Shown here one piece after another: positions 7,968 to 16,634 of a DNA stretch of 64,000 bases. How positions within the stretch are numbered: the stretch's first letter is position 1; every line of letters starts with the position of its first letter. The translations under genes and the position numbers were made by a program. Location of the stretch: positions 124,001 through 188,000 of the forward strand of contig CAMKEI010000001.1 in NCBI GenBank assembly GCA_946411525.1. The letters are read 5' to 3'. The notes under the pieces were generated by a model. The model had not been told where the DNA came from, searched no databases, and saw nothing but the letters and a program-made list of their open reading frames with translations. This stretch comes from an uncultured Clostridia bacterium (GTDB lineage: Bacteria; Bacillota; Clostridia; Christensenellales; Aristaeellaceae).

Positions 7968-10478
7968 CTGTTTTACGCCTCCGGCGGTATCAATCCCCGC
8001 CGCGCCGACCAGGCCGAGCCGCTCAGCCGCCTCCTCACGCATCTTATACTTCAGCACCTTTCCGGCTGCGTTCATGGGGAAGGAACTGACAAATTCGATA
8101 TACTGCGGGACTTTATGCCTTGCCATATGCGATCTGATATACTCGGTCATTTCTTCCTTCGTCAGTTCACAGCCGGGCTTCAGCACAATACAAGCCATGA
8201 CAGCCTCGCCGTACCGGGCGTCGGGTACGCCAATGACCTGCACGTCAGCAACCGAAGGATGGGTATAGATGAATTCCTCGATCTCCTTGGGATAAATATT
8301 CTCACCGCCGCGGATAATCATATCCTTCAGCCGCCCCGTAATCAGATAGGTTCCGTCCGGATTCCTGCGCGCCAGATCACCGGAATGAAGCCAGCCGTCG
8401 GTGTCAATTGCCTGATTTGTCGCGTCGGGCATTTTATAGTACCCTTTCATTATATTATAGCCCCTGGAGCAGAATTCACCATCCTGCCCGTCCGGGAGTT
8501 CTTTTCCTGTTTCAGGATCGATCACCTTGGTCTGCACATGGGGGAAAGAATAACCGACGGTTTCTGTCCGAAGCTCAAGAGAATCGGTCCAGGATGACAT
8601 TGTGCTCCCGGGAGACGATTCAGTCTGTCCGTAAACGCTGACAATACCGCGCATATTCATCTCATCCGGCTGAGCCGCTCTTTTCATCAATTCGGGGGGA
8701 CATCCGGACCCGGCCATGATACCGGTCCGCATGTATGAAAAATCGGTTTTCCGGTAATCCTCATGGTTGAACATAGCAATAAACATGGTCGGCACGCCGT
8801 GGAAGCATGTGATTCGTTCCTGATTGATGCAAGCCAGGGAGTTTTTGGCGGAAAAATAGGGGAGTGGGCAGAGGGTGGTACCGTGGGTCATAGAGGCAGT
8901 CATGGCCAGAACCATTCCGAAACAGTGGAACATCGGCACCTGAATCATCATCCGGTCCGCCGTGGAAAGCCCCATCCTGTCGCCGATGCATTTTCCGTCG
9001 TTCACAACATTGTAATGCGTCAGCATGACGCCCTTGGGGAACCCGGTCGTGCCGGAAGTGTACTGCATATTGCATACGTCATCCGGTTTGACGCGCTGCG
9101 CCATGGAAATGAGCGTCTCCGCGGGAACAGAATCTGCACGCTTCATGGCTTCTTCAAACGTCAGACATCCGGGCTGAGCAAAGCCGACGGTAATGACATT
9201 CCGAAGGAAAGGAAGCTTTTTGCAGTGAAGCGGCATCCCTGTTTTTGTCGACGCAATTTCCGGGCAAAGCTCGCTGATGATTGATCTGTAGTTGCTGTCC
9301 AGCGCGCTTTCAATCATAACAAGCGTATGCGTGTCACTCTGCCGCAGAAGATATTCCGCTTCATGGATTTTGTAAGCCGTATTAACCGTTACAAGCACGG
9401 CGCCGATCCTGGTCGCTGCCCAGAACGTAATATACCAGGCAGGGACGTTGGTGGCCCAGATCGCGACCTTCGAACCGGCGCGCACGCCCATGGAAATCAG
9501 CGCACGCGCAAAACTGTCCACGTCGTCCCTGAACTCCGAATAGGTCCGGGTATAATCAAGCGTAGTGTATCTGAACGCATACTGGTCGGGAAACTCCTCA
9601 ACAAGCCTGTCGAGTACCTGACCAAAGGTGCAATCGATCAGTTCGTCCTTTTTCCAGATGTATTTTCCCGTACCGTCTTCGTTGAAATACAGGCTTTTCT
9701 TTTTGCCACGGGGATTGTCAAATCGATTCATATAATTCAGGAAATGGGGGAAGATGATGTCCCGGTCCGGTATATCATCGATCCACACCGGTTTCCATTC
9801 AAGCGAAATGAATCCGTTATAATCAATGGAGGACAGCGCGTTCATCATATCCCTTATGGGCAGCGTGCCTTCGCCGATCAGATTATAGCTCAGGTCATCG
9901 TTAGAATCACGGAGATGGACATGCCTGACATATCCTCCCAGGTTACGGATCGTGCGATCCGGGACCTCGCCGAAATCCCTGTAGGGGTGATGCATATCCC
10001 ACAGGGCGGCCAGGCTGTCACAGGCATAGCTGTCCATCAGGGAACGAAGCCTTTCCGTGTCCGCGTAAATCCCGACTGTTTTCAGGAGTACGCAGACTTC
10101 CTCGCCTGTTTTGCCGAGGATCGCGCTGAGATTAGTACGGACGGTATTTTCATCGTCACGGAGCGCACAGAATGCAACATAGGGTATTTTCATCGCGGCG
10201 GCGGTCCGAATCAGATAATCAATCTTTTCTTCATTTTCAAGAGGAAGAGAAAGATCGATGGACGTATCGATACAGGGCAGGAACAGCTTGCTTTTTTTCA
10301 GACTGCGCAGCGTTTCGTTCTGCTTATAGGCATGAAACGCTCCGCCTTTGCCGGAAAGGGAAGGGAAATCCTGAATGTTGTACGGTTCTATTCCCTGAAA
10401 TCCCATTTCCTCCGCGTCCCGAACCTGTTCCTCCCAGGGGAGATGATTCCAGCCGCGGGTTGAAAAAGAGAGATTCAT
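7965..10478 (-). CDS. Fusion of TIM-barrel isomerase/epimerase-like domain and acyl-CoA synthetase (AMP-forming)
   Basis: An 837-residue two-domain protein. Residues 1 to about 255 form a xylose-isomerase-like TIM barrel (AP endonuclease 2/sugar phosphate isomerase-epimerase family) with the expected metal-site segments WDMHHPYRDFGE (160-171), HVHLRDSN (186-193), GEGTLPIRD (202-210) and SLEWKP (225-230). Residues 265-837 form a complete adenylate-forming ligase: P-loop YTSGTTGFPKG (473-483), YGQTESSPGS, SGDLARRNPDG, GRLKDMIIRGGENIYPKEIE and the catalytic-lysine segment NAAGKVLKYKM near the end. The ligase half resembles medium- or long-chain acyl-CoA synthetases; the substrate cannot be deduced. 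The start overlaps the stop of the IPMS-like gene by 4 bases (ATGA), so both are made from one T-box-controlled transcript. Confidence 0.9.
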   Translation of the reverse strand: MNLSFSTRGWNHLPWEEQVRDAEEMGFQGIEPYNIQDFPSLSGKGGAFHAYKQNETLRSLKKSKLFLPCIDTSIDLSLPLENEEKIDYLIRTAAAMKIPYVAFCALRDDENTVRTNLSAILGKTGEEVCVLLKTVGIYADTERLRSLMDSYACDSLAALWDMHHPYRDFGEVPDRTIRNLGGYVRHVHLRDSNDDLSYNLIGEGTLPIRDMMNALSSIDYNGFISLEWKPVWIDDIPDRDIIFPHFLNYMNRFDNPRGKKKSLYFNEDGTGKYIWKKDELIDCTFGQVLDRLVEEFPDQYAFRYTTLDYTRTYSEFRDDVDSFARALISMGVRAGSKVAIWATNVPAWYITFWAATRIGAVLVTVNTAYKIHEAEYLLRQSDTHTLVMIESALDSNYRSIISELCPEIASTKTGMPLHCKKLPFLRNVITVGFAQPGCLTFEEAMKRADSVPAETLISMAQRVKPDDVCNMQYTSGTTGFPKGVMLTHYNVVNDGKCIGDRMGLSTADRMMIQVPMFHCFGMVLAMTASMTHGTTLCPLPYFSAKNSLACINQERITCFHGVPTMFIAMFNHEDYRKTDFSYMRTGIMAGSGCPPELMKRAAQPDEMNMRGIVSVYGQTESSPGSTMSSWTDSLELRTETVGYSFPHVQTKVIDPETGKELPDGQDGEFCSRGYNIMKGYYKMPDATNQAIDTDGWLHSGDLARRNPDGTYLITGRLKDMIIRGGENIYPKEIEEFIYTHPSVADVQVIGVPDARYGEAVMACIVLKPGCELTKEEMTEYIRSHMARHKVPQYIEFVSSFPMNAAGKVLKYKMREEAAERLGLVGAAGIDTAGGVKQ

Positions 10479-11899
10479 GCCTCATCCTCCTCGTAGACGA
10501 TCTTGTTGACTGCGTTTATATATGCCATGATACCGGCACCGACGATATCGGTGGAAATCCCTCGCCCGGAATACAGTTTTCCTTCCCAGCGGAGCCTGAC
10601 AACCGTTTCACCCATCGCCTCACGTCCTTCCGTAACGGAACGGATCTGGAAATCATCCAGTTCAAAGTGCCGTCCGGTCGCCTGCTCAACGGAATTGAAA
10701 GCGGCGTCTATGGCGCCGTCTCCGGACGCGATTCCTTCGATTTCCTGATTGTGGAACATCAGTTTCATGCGGGCCATGGCGCCGATCTGATTGCCGGTAC
10801 TGATGACATAACTGATATCATGGTAGGCGGGAGGAACCTGCATGGCCTCCGCGGCAATGATCGCGTCGAGTTCCTTCAGCGTCATGCTGTCTTTTTTTTC
10901 AACTGTCTGACAGAAAGAATTCCAGATCTTCTGCTGATCTTCAGGACTCAGGTCGTATCCGAGTTTTTCAACCGCGTGAATCACCTCGTCAATGGTATCG
11001 TGCCTGCTCAGAAGGTAGTCTTCGTCTTCCTGAGACTCTTCCTGCTCAAAAGCGCCCTTTTTGCGCCCGGAAGTCTGACAGATCATTTCAACCTGTCCGG
11101 TTATACGGCGGATCTGCTCAACGCCGACTTTTGAATACACACCGATCGATCCGCCGCGAATGTTGAGGATCCGGACAATATTCGAAAGAGAAACAGCTGT
11201 GCTGATGCATGTGGAAGCCTTGATTACACGTGCTCCGGCACGGATCGCAGCAATGGCGCCCGCGTCAGACATATTCAGATCCCCCCTGCACGAGAATCCG
11301 AGAACGATCTGATTCATAGCGGGAAGATCTTTTCTGATCTGCTCAATCCACGCGGAGATTTCATCAGGCATCATGATACCGGCGGAATCACACAGCGTGA
11401 CTGTAGATACCCCCGCGTCGATTGCGGCTGTGATCAGCCGGACAAGAAAATCGGGATCGCTCCTGGTGGCGTCACGAGCGATAAATTCCACATCCGGGGT
11501 CAATTCCCTGCATTCACGTACGGCCTGTTCCACCTTTCTGATCATCGTGTCCGGCTTGATATGGAAGAGGTATTCCATCTGGACTGAACTGACCGGCACG
11601 GCAATCTGCAGGCGGGGACTGACGGCTTCTTTCAGCGCTTCCCAGGTGATACGGACTGATTCTTCATCCATCAGATCAACGGGAACGGCAATGGACGCGC
11701 TTTTTACAGCCGAACAGATGGACTTGATCAGAAGCCTGTCCGTTTTTTTCTGCCTGATCGGGCACAGGTCAATTGCTGACACGCCAAGTTTGTCAATCAG
11801 CCTGCACAGTTCTATCTTTTCACGGAAACTCAGCTCGTAATGATCCTCAGCAGCCAGCAACGTACAGTCGCATATATTCACAAGTTCTCGATCCATCAT
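10475..11899 (-). CDS. 2-isopropylmalate synthase-like protein with degenerate active site
   Basis: A 474-residue HMGL/LeuA-type TIM barrel followed by a LeuA-type C-terminal regulatory domain (SYVISTGNQIGAMARMKL to the end). The fold is recognisable (DVEFIARDATRSDPDFL, CDSAGIMMPDEI, AIRAGARVIKAS), but the catalytic motifs are not. The usual DTTLRDGEQ is DCTLLAAED, losing the arginine, and the metal-binding HxHND/HTHDD segment is SCRGD, losing both histidines. It may have lost aldol-condensation activity or use a different mechanism. The start is the ATG at 11899, 8 bases after GAGGAGG (11908-11914); an ATG at 11905 is too close to that site. A T-box leader precedes it and the TIM-barrel/ligase gene follows with a 4-base overlap. 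Confidence 0.85.
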   Translation of the reverse strand: MMDRELVNICDCTLLAAEDHYELSFREKIELCRLIDKLGVSAIDLCPIRQKKTDRLLIKSICSAVKSASIAVPVDLMDEESVRITWEALKEAVSPRLQIAVPVSSVQMEYLFHIKPDTMIRKVEQAVRECRELTPDVEFIARDATRSDPDFLVRLITAAIDAGVSTVTLCDSAGIMMPDEISAWIEQIRKDLPAMNQIVLGFSCRGDLNMSDAGAIAAIRAGARVIKASTCISTAVSLSNIVRILNIRGGSIGVYSKVGVEQIRRITGQVEMICQTSGRKKGAFEQEESQEDEDYLLSRHDTIDEVIHAVEKLGYDLSPEDQQKIWNSFCQTVEKKDSMTLKELDAIIAAEAMQVPPAYHDISYVISTGNQIGAMARMKLMFHNQEIEGIASGDGAIDAAFNSVEQATGRHFELDDFQIRSVTEGREAMGETVVRLRWEGKLYSGRGISTDIVGAGIMAYINAVNKIVYEEDEA

Positions 11900-11918
11900 G
11901 ATCATATCCTCCTCTTGG

Positions 11919-11951
11919 AAAAACTAAATCCCTGAAGCAATCGCTTCAGGG
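11919..11951 (-). terminator. T-box leader terminator hairpin
   Basis: Perfect 9-bp arms (11943-11951 and 11930-11938 on the plus strand) around a 4-base loop, followed on the minus strand by ATTTAGTTTTT. It lies just downstream of the T-box antiterminator sequence and about 30 bases before the start codon, as expected for transcription attenuation. Confidence 0.92.
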
Positions 11952-12191
11952 ACGGATTTCTTTCCGCGGTACCACCCGAATTACTCCGTTATGGAGTCTC
12001 TCTTGAACTCTGACAAGTTCTCAGCCGTTTACGGGGCGTCCGGGTTCCCTTACTGGCCTGCGCGGCGTTCACGAAACCAACTCCGGAAGCAGTGTCCTTT
12101 CACTCCGCACCGCCTCGCAGCAACCGGCGGCTCTCTGAAGCTTCTGTGGAAAGGGTTATCATCCATCATCGTCTTTCAAATCTATGAAATT
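11919..12191 (-). promoter_or_regulatory. T-box riboswitch leader (tRNA-sensing)
   Basis: A leader of about 270 bases whose minus strand carries the T-box core GGGTGGTACCGCGG (11964-11977), upstream Stem I elements (AGAGAGCC and GGTTGCTGCGA of the distal loop, about 12097-12134), AGTGAAAG, and the specifier region with GGAGT near 12080-12095. The terminator at 11919-11951 follows directly. T-boxes bind one uncharged tRNA and let transcription proceed. In the specifier region ACACTGCTT both CTG (Leu) and ACT (Thr) can be aligned. CTG is favoured because the gene it controls is LeuA-like, but this is inference. Confidence 0.93.
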
Positions 12192-12197
12192 AAATGG

Positions 12198-12226
12198 ATA
12201 CTAACACAAATCAAATACTGTGTCAA
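12198..12226 (-). promoter_or_regulatory. Promoter of the T-box operon
   Basis: Minus strand: -35 TTGACA (12221-12226), 17-base spacer, -10 TAGTAT (12198-12203). The predicted start is near 12191, which gives a leader of normal T-box length. Confidence 0.8.
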
Positions 12227-12279
12227 TATTGACGAAAGTGAATTCCGCCGTACTTTTATTGTCTTTTGCCGGAATAATA

Positions 12280-12300
12280 TTCTCAGAATACATCTGAGAA
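12280..12300. repeat. Perfect 8-bp inverted repeat between divergent promoters
   Basis: TTCTCAGA and TCTGAGAA flank a 5-base spacer. The site lies between the T-box operon promoter (12198-12226) and the phoH promoter (12355-12382), in otherwise featureless intergenic DNA (12227-12354). It could be an operator for a dimeric regulator; no protein can be assigned. Confidence 0.4.
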
Positions 12301-12354
12301 TCGCAGTCATATCTTCCGGCCGGTGGATAACAGCTTCCGGAAAGTGGTTTTCGT

Positions 12355-12382
12355 TTGACAAACCCATTAAATTAAGTATCAT
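12355..12382 (+). promoter_or_regulatory. Promoter of the phoH-pgpH-ybeY/cdd-era operon
   Basis: -35 TTGACA (12355-12360), 16-base spacer, -10 TATCAT (12377-12382). A perfect TATAAT lies at 12383-12388 but 22 bases from the -35, too far for a standard promoter. Confidence 0.6.
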
Positions 12383-12419
12383 TATAATCAATGCTGAAGT
12401 ATGAAGGGAAGATTCCGAT

Positions 12420-13403
12420 TTGCCTGAAGATACCGATATCGAACTGTCCGCCGATTCAATGGATGCTTATGTATCGCTGTTTGGACTCAATGATCAAAAC
12501 GTCGCGCTGATTGAACAGGAATGCAATGTCAGCGTTGCGCTCAGACACAATCATCTTGTGGTCACGGGCGCGCAGAAAGACAAAGAGCTGGCGCGGCAGG
12601 TGATCATGCTGCTGCTGGAGATGATACGCCGAAACGAGCATGTGGACCGTATCCGTATACGCTATACGATCGCGATGGTACGTGAGGGCAAGACCGGGCA
12701 GATCGAGGACAGCCTGAAGCGGGTCATCGCGGTCACGCACAGGGGTAAGGAAATCACATGCAAAACGGTGGGCCAAAGATTGTATGTCGATACCATACGG
12801 AACCATGTGCTGACTTTCGCTGTCGGCCCCGCAGGCACCGGAAAAACCTATCTGGCCATGGCGCTTGCCGTGATGGCACTGAAAAACAAAGAAGTTGAAC
12901 GGATCATACTGACCAGGCCCGCGGTTGAGGCAGGTGAAAAACTCGGTTTTCTTCCGGGAGATCTGACCCAGAAAGTTGACCCGTATCTCCGTCCGCTGTA
13001 TGACGCTATGTATGACTTTATGGGCGCCGATTCCTATACGAAGCTGATCGAAAGGGGAATTGTCGAAGTCGCGCCGCTGGCATACATGCGCGGGCGTACG
13101 CTGTCAGACGCTTTTATCATTCTTGACGAAGCGCAGAACACCACTTCGGAGCAGATGAAAATGTTCCTGACCAGGATGGGATTCAGATCCCGTGTTGTGG
13201 TTACCGGCGACATCACACAGACGGATCTTCCCGCAGGAAAGAAATCCGGACTTGCCGAAGCCGTACAGATACTCCGTTCGATTCCGGGAATCGGAATCGT
13301 TGAAATGACCGGGAAAGATATTGTCCGCCACGAGCTTGTCCAGCAGATTGTTGAGGCATATGAGTCTTCCAAAGCAACGGATGTTTCTTCCGGAAAGGAT
13401 TAA
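12420..13403 (+). CDS. phoH: PhoH family protein (ATPase, RNA-associated)
   Basis: Cytoplasmic P-loop ATPase of the PhoH family. PhoH and YbeY genes cluster in most bacteria, and PhoH-like proteins are linked to RNA metabolism. The 327-residue protein has an N-terminal KH-like region (about 1-100), then Walker A GPAGTGKTYLAMAL (about 136-149), a Walker B-like ILDEAQNTT and the family segment VVTGDITQTDLP. A TTG start is used; the ATG 18 bases upstream in this frame runs straight into a stop. The stop is 3 bases before pgpH, so the genes are co-transcribed. Confidence 0.95.
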   Translation: MPEDTDIELSADSMDAYVSLFGLNDQNVALIEQECNVSVALRHNHLVVTGAQKDKELARQVIMLLLEMIRRNEHVDRIRIRYTIAMVREGKTGQIEDSLKRVIAVTHRGKEITCKTVGQRLYVDTIRNHVLTFAVGPAGTGKTYLAMALAVMALKNKEVERIILTRPAVEAGEKLGFLPGDLTQKVDPYLRPLYDAMYDFMGADSYTKLIERGIVEVAPLAYMRGRTLSDAFIILDEAQNTTSEQMKMFLTRMGFRSRVVVTGDITQTDLPAGKKSGLAEAVQILRSIPGIGIVEMTGKDIVRHELVQQIVEAYESSKATDVSSGKD

Positions 13404-13406
13404 TAT

Positions 13407-15734
13407 ATGACTGTGAAGACTGAAAAAAAGGATCAGGGGAAAAAGCATGCAATCCGGGATCTGCTGCACTCATCATCATTTATCTGTGCCATGATGATCC
13501 TTGCCGCGTTCCTTATTGTGCTTATCATCTTCTTCTGTGTATGCACGCCGAAAAAATATGATTTGCGTGTTGGTACGATTTCACATGTGACCGTGAATGC
13601 AACAAAGGACATTGTTGATGAAGTCGGCACGGAAGAAAAGAGGAACGAAGCCGCGGACAGTATCGAACCTGCTTACCATTTCCAGCAGGGTGTCAAGGAG
13701 GAAGTGCTCTCTTCCCTTGAAGCGGCGTTCCAGGAACTCCGTACCATTCAGCAGTACGGATCCATGCTTCTGTCTGACAGCAATCATAAAAGTATTTCAA
13801 ACAGACCTTTCTCAGAAGAAGAAATAGCCTATGCGCTGACACTGGCAGACATGCTGGATCTGAACAGGACTCAGTTGACGACCGTGATGAGGGTTGACGC
13901 CGATACCTTTGAAGAAATGGTCAGCACGGTCACTGTTGCCGTGGAGAATTCCATGAATTCGAGAATCAGCGAAGGGAAAGTATCGCAATCTATTCAGACG
14001 ATACAGCAGTTTGTCGGATACAAACTTGATATTTCCCTGATGCAGAACATTGTTCCTACCGTTTTACGTACCTGCATCAAGCCGAATATGATCATTGACC
14101 AGGAAGCGACAGAAGAAGCCCGTCAGAAGGCCCGTGAAGCCGTTGAACCGGTCATATTCCTGCAGGGGCAGAATATTATCCGCGAAGGAGACAGCATCAC
14201 AAATAATCAGATAGAAATGCTCCGGAATCTAGGACTTTTGAACGATAATCACTATGATTACTCGGTCTACGGGGGCGCGCTGATCCTAACGATTCTTGCG
14301 ATCCTTTCACTGATCATGATGCTGCGTCTGCTGATGAAAGATATCCTGACGGATATCCGGAAACTTTCGGTCATTCTGATTATTCTGGTACTCTGTTTCG
14401 GCTTCGCTTCACTTGCGACGCTGCTGCCCAGTCTGTATATTATACCGATCGCGCTCGGTACGATTATGGGTACGGTACTGATCAGCTACCGAGCGGGCCT
14501 GGTGATGACTGTGCCGCTCGCAATACTGTTTGCGGGCATTACTTCCGTCAGCAGCTCCACCACCTTCTATGACGTGGTGCTGATTATGGCGAACACGCTC
14601 TCCGGCGGTGTGGCTACAGTATGGTTTCTGAAAGGCAGGCCGCAACGTGTGCGCGTTCTGGTGTCCGGACTGATCGCGGCATTGTCTGTTCTGGTTATGA
14701 TTGTCGGTATAAAGCTTCTGACTTCCGCCGAAACGCTGGATATGATCCATACGGGCGTCTGGGCGTTCGCCGGATGCATTCTGAGCGGCGTCCTTGCGGT
14801 TGCTCTTCAGCCTGTGTTTGAAGGCGTATTCCATCTGGCGACGCCCAGCCGGCTTCTTGAAATCACCAATCCGAATCAGCCGCTGATGAAACGCCTGATG
14901 CTTGAAGCACCGGGGACCTATCATCATTCCATCATTGTTGCCAATCTGGCCGAATCTGCCGCCGACAGGATCGGCGCCAATTCTTTCCTGGCCAGGGCAG
15001 GAGCTTATTACCACGATATTGGCAAACTGAAACGACCGGGATATTTCAGTGAAAACCAGCGCGGCGGCAACCCGCATGAAAACACGGATCCTTACGTATC
15101 AGCCGCCATTCTTCTCTCCCACACAAAAGACGGCGCGCTGATCGCACAGAAAGAGCATCTTCCGCCTGAAGTACAGGATATTATTCTGCAGCATCACGGC
15201 GTAACGCCGGTTATGTTCTTTTATCACAAAGCACTTCAGATGGCGGACGGCAATCATGTTGACATCAATGATTTCCGTTATTCAGGTCCAAAGCCTCAGA
15301 CAAAAGAGGCATCTATCGTGATGCTGGCTGACACGATCGAAGCGGCAGTACGTTCCATGAAAGATCCTACGCCGAAGGGAATCGATCAGTTTATCGAGCG
15401 GCTGATCCGCGGAAAGCTGGAAGACGGACAGCTCAGCGACTGCCAGCTATCCCTGCGCGACATCGATGAGATATGCAGCGCTTTTTCCGGCATTCTGAAA
15501 GGCGTATATCATGAACGGATTGAATATCCAAAAGTGCAGCAGTTCACCGTGAAGAATGAGCGGAAATCGCCGCCTACCGACAACGCGCAGGAAACGGAGG
15601 AAAAGTCCGCCGATCAGACCGTGGCTGCCCCGGAACCAGCCGGGACAGATCAGACTGAAACCGATGATCCGACCCTGCAACCGGCCGAAAAAGCAGGAAA
15701 CGAGGAGAAAGAAGATGCAGGGAATGCAGATTGA
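13407..15734 (+). CDS. pgpH: 7TM-HD phosphodiesterase (PgpH/YqfF family), probable c-di-AMP hydrolase
   Basis: A 775-residue membrane protein of the 7TMR-HD family, which degrades cyclic di-AMP in Listeria and relatives. One N-terminal helix (about 27-48) is followed by an extracellular 7TMR-HDED domain, then seven helices from about 290 to 475, and a cytoplasmic HD domain starting at HHSIIVANLAE (about 507) with the signature YYHDIGKLKRP (about 534-544) and ILQHHGVTPVMFF. The tail after about 710 is acidic and low-complexity. It overlaps the fused ybeY-cdd gene by 20 bases. PhoH-PgpH-YbeY is a conserved Firmicutes string. Confidence 0.96.
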   Translation: MTVKTEKKDQGKKHAIRDLLHSSSFICAMMILAAFLIVLIIFFCVCTPKKYDLRVGTISHVTVNATKDIVDEVGTEEKRNEAADSIEPAYHFQQGVKEEVLSSLEAAFQELRTIQQYGSMLLSDSNHKSISNRPFSEEEIAYALTLADMLDLNRTQLTTVMRVDADTFEEMVSTVTVAVENSMNSRISEGKVSQSIQTIQQFVGYKLDISLMQNIVPTVLRTCIKPNMIIDQEATEEARQKAREAVEPVIFLQGQNIIREGDSITNNQIEMLRNLGLLNDNHYDYSVYGGALILTILAILSLIMMLRLLMKDILTDIRKLSVILIILVLCFGFASLATLLPSLYIIPIALGTIMGTVLISYRAGLVMTVPLAILFAGITSVSSSTTFYDVVLIMANTLSGGVATVWFLKGRPQRVRVLVSGLIAALSVLVMIVGIKLLTSAETLDMIHTGVWAFAGCILSGVLAVALQPVFEGVFHLATPSRLLEITNPNQPLMKRLMLEAPGTYHHSIIVANLAESAADRIGANSFLARAGAYYHDIGKLKRPGYFSENQRGGNPHENTDPYVSAAILLSHTKDGALIAQKEHLPPEVQDIILQHHGVTPVMFFYHKALQMADGNHVDINDFRYSGPKPQTKEASIVMLADTIEAAVRSMKDPTPKGIDQFIERLIRGKLEDGQLSDCQLSLRDIDEICSAFSGILKGVYHERIEYPKVQQFTVKNERKSPPTDNAQETEEKSADQTVAAPEPAGTDQTETDDPTLQPAEKAGNEEKEDAGNAD

Positions 15735-16614
15735 CTGGATTATCAACACACAAACGGATCCGGTTATTCTCACACAGATGCAGAAAGCCGCCGATCAGTG
15801 CCTGATTTCGGAAAACGTGAAGGTGCCGTGTATGATCTCCGTCTGTCTGTGCGATGATGAACAGATCAGGGAGATCAACCGTCAGCACAGGTCCATCGAC
15901 CGCTCTACGGACGTGCTGTCTTTTCCTTCTGTCACTTATCCTTCCGACAGAACAGCCGCGGCATGTGAAGCACTGCTGAAGAATGAGTATGATGTAGATA
16001 CAGGCGCATGCTTTCTGGGGGATCTGTTTATCTCCGTTCCCCATATACAGGCACAGGCAGCGCAATACGGCCATTCGGAACTTCGGGAAGCCGTATATCT
16101 GCTGGTTCACGGAATCTGCCATCTGATGGGATACGATCATATTGATGCTGCTGAAAAGGAGAAAATGAGAAATATGGAAGAAAAGATTCTCTCCGCCGTG
16201 AATATTCAGCGTGATCTGCCTCAGCAGACAGACGACGAGAAACTGCTGTCGCTGGCATGCGAAGCCATGACGCGCAGTTACTCACCCTATTCATCCTATC
16301 CTGTGGGCGCCGCGCTTCTATGCAAAAACGGGCGGATCTTCCAGGGATGCAATATTGAAAACGCTTCATTCGGCCTTTCGAACTGTGCTGAAAGGACCGC
16401 CGTTTTCAAGGCTGTCAGCGAAGGCTCAACTTCATTCGAAGCCATCGCCATCGCCGCCAGGACAAAAGCCTGGCCGTGTGGCGCCTGCCGCCAGGTGCTG
16501 AATGAATTTGCTCCGAACATGAGGGTTCTGGTCACCTGGGACGGCAACGTGGAGGAAAAACAGCTTTCAGAGTTGCTGCCGGAAGGATTCGGTCCGGACA
16601 GTATGCACACCTGA
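15715..16614 (+). CDS. Fusion of YbeY endoribonuclease and cytidine deaminase
   Basis: A 299-residue protein. Residues 1 to about 155 are YbeY (rRNA maturation and ribosome quality control), with the zinc motif HGICHLMGYDH (about 131-141) and STDVLSFP. Residues about 168-299 are cytidine deaminase (nucleoside salvage), with NIENASFG, the zinc and catalytic site CAERTAV (about 224) and PCGACRQ (about 254). The ATG at 15715 follows GAGGAG with 7-base spacing and lies within the end of pgpH. In B. subtilis ybeY, dgkA, cdd and era are four genes; here dgkA is absent and ybeY and cdd are one frame. Both zinc sites look intact. Confidence 0.93.
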   Translation: MQGMQIDWIINTQTDPVILTQMQKAADQCLISENVKVPCMISVCLCDDEQIREINRQHRSIDRSTDVLSFPSVTYPSDRTAAACEALLKNEYDVDTGACFLGDLFISVPHIQAQAAQYGHSELREAVYLLVHGICHLMGYDHIDAAEKEKMRNMEEKILSAVNIQRDLPQQTDDEKLLSLACEAMTRSYSPYSSYPVGAALLCKNGRIFQGCNIENASFGLSNCAERTAVFKAVSEGSTSFEAIAIAARTKAWPCGACRQVLNEFAPNMRVLVTWDGNVEEKQLSELLPEGFGPDSMHT

Positions 16615-16634
16615 TCTGCGGGGAGTAAAAAGAA

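Noticed and set aside
9327..10463. 378-residue plus-strand ORF opposite the ligase fusion
   Set aside because: Antisense shadow of a certain gene; no motif.
12383..12388. Perfect TATAAT as the -10 of the phoH promoter
   Set aside because: It is 22 bases from the only good -35; the TATCAT 16 bases away fits better.
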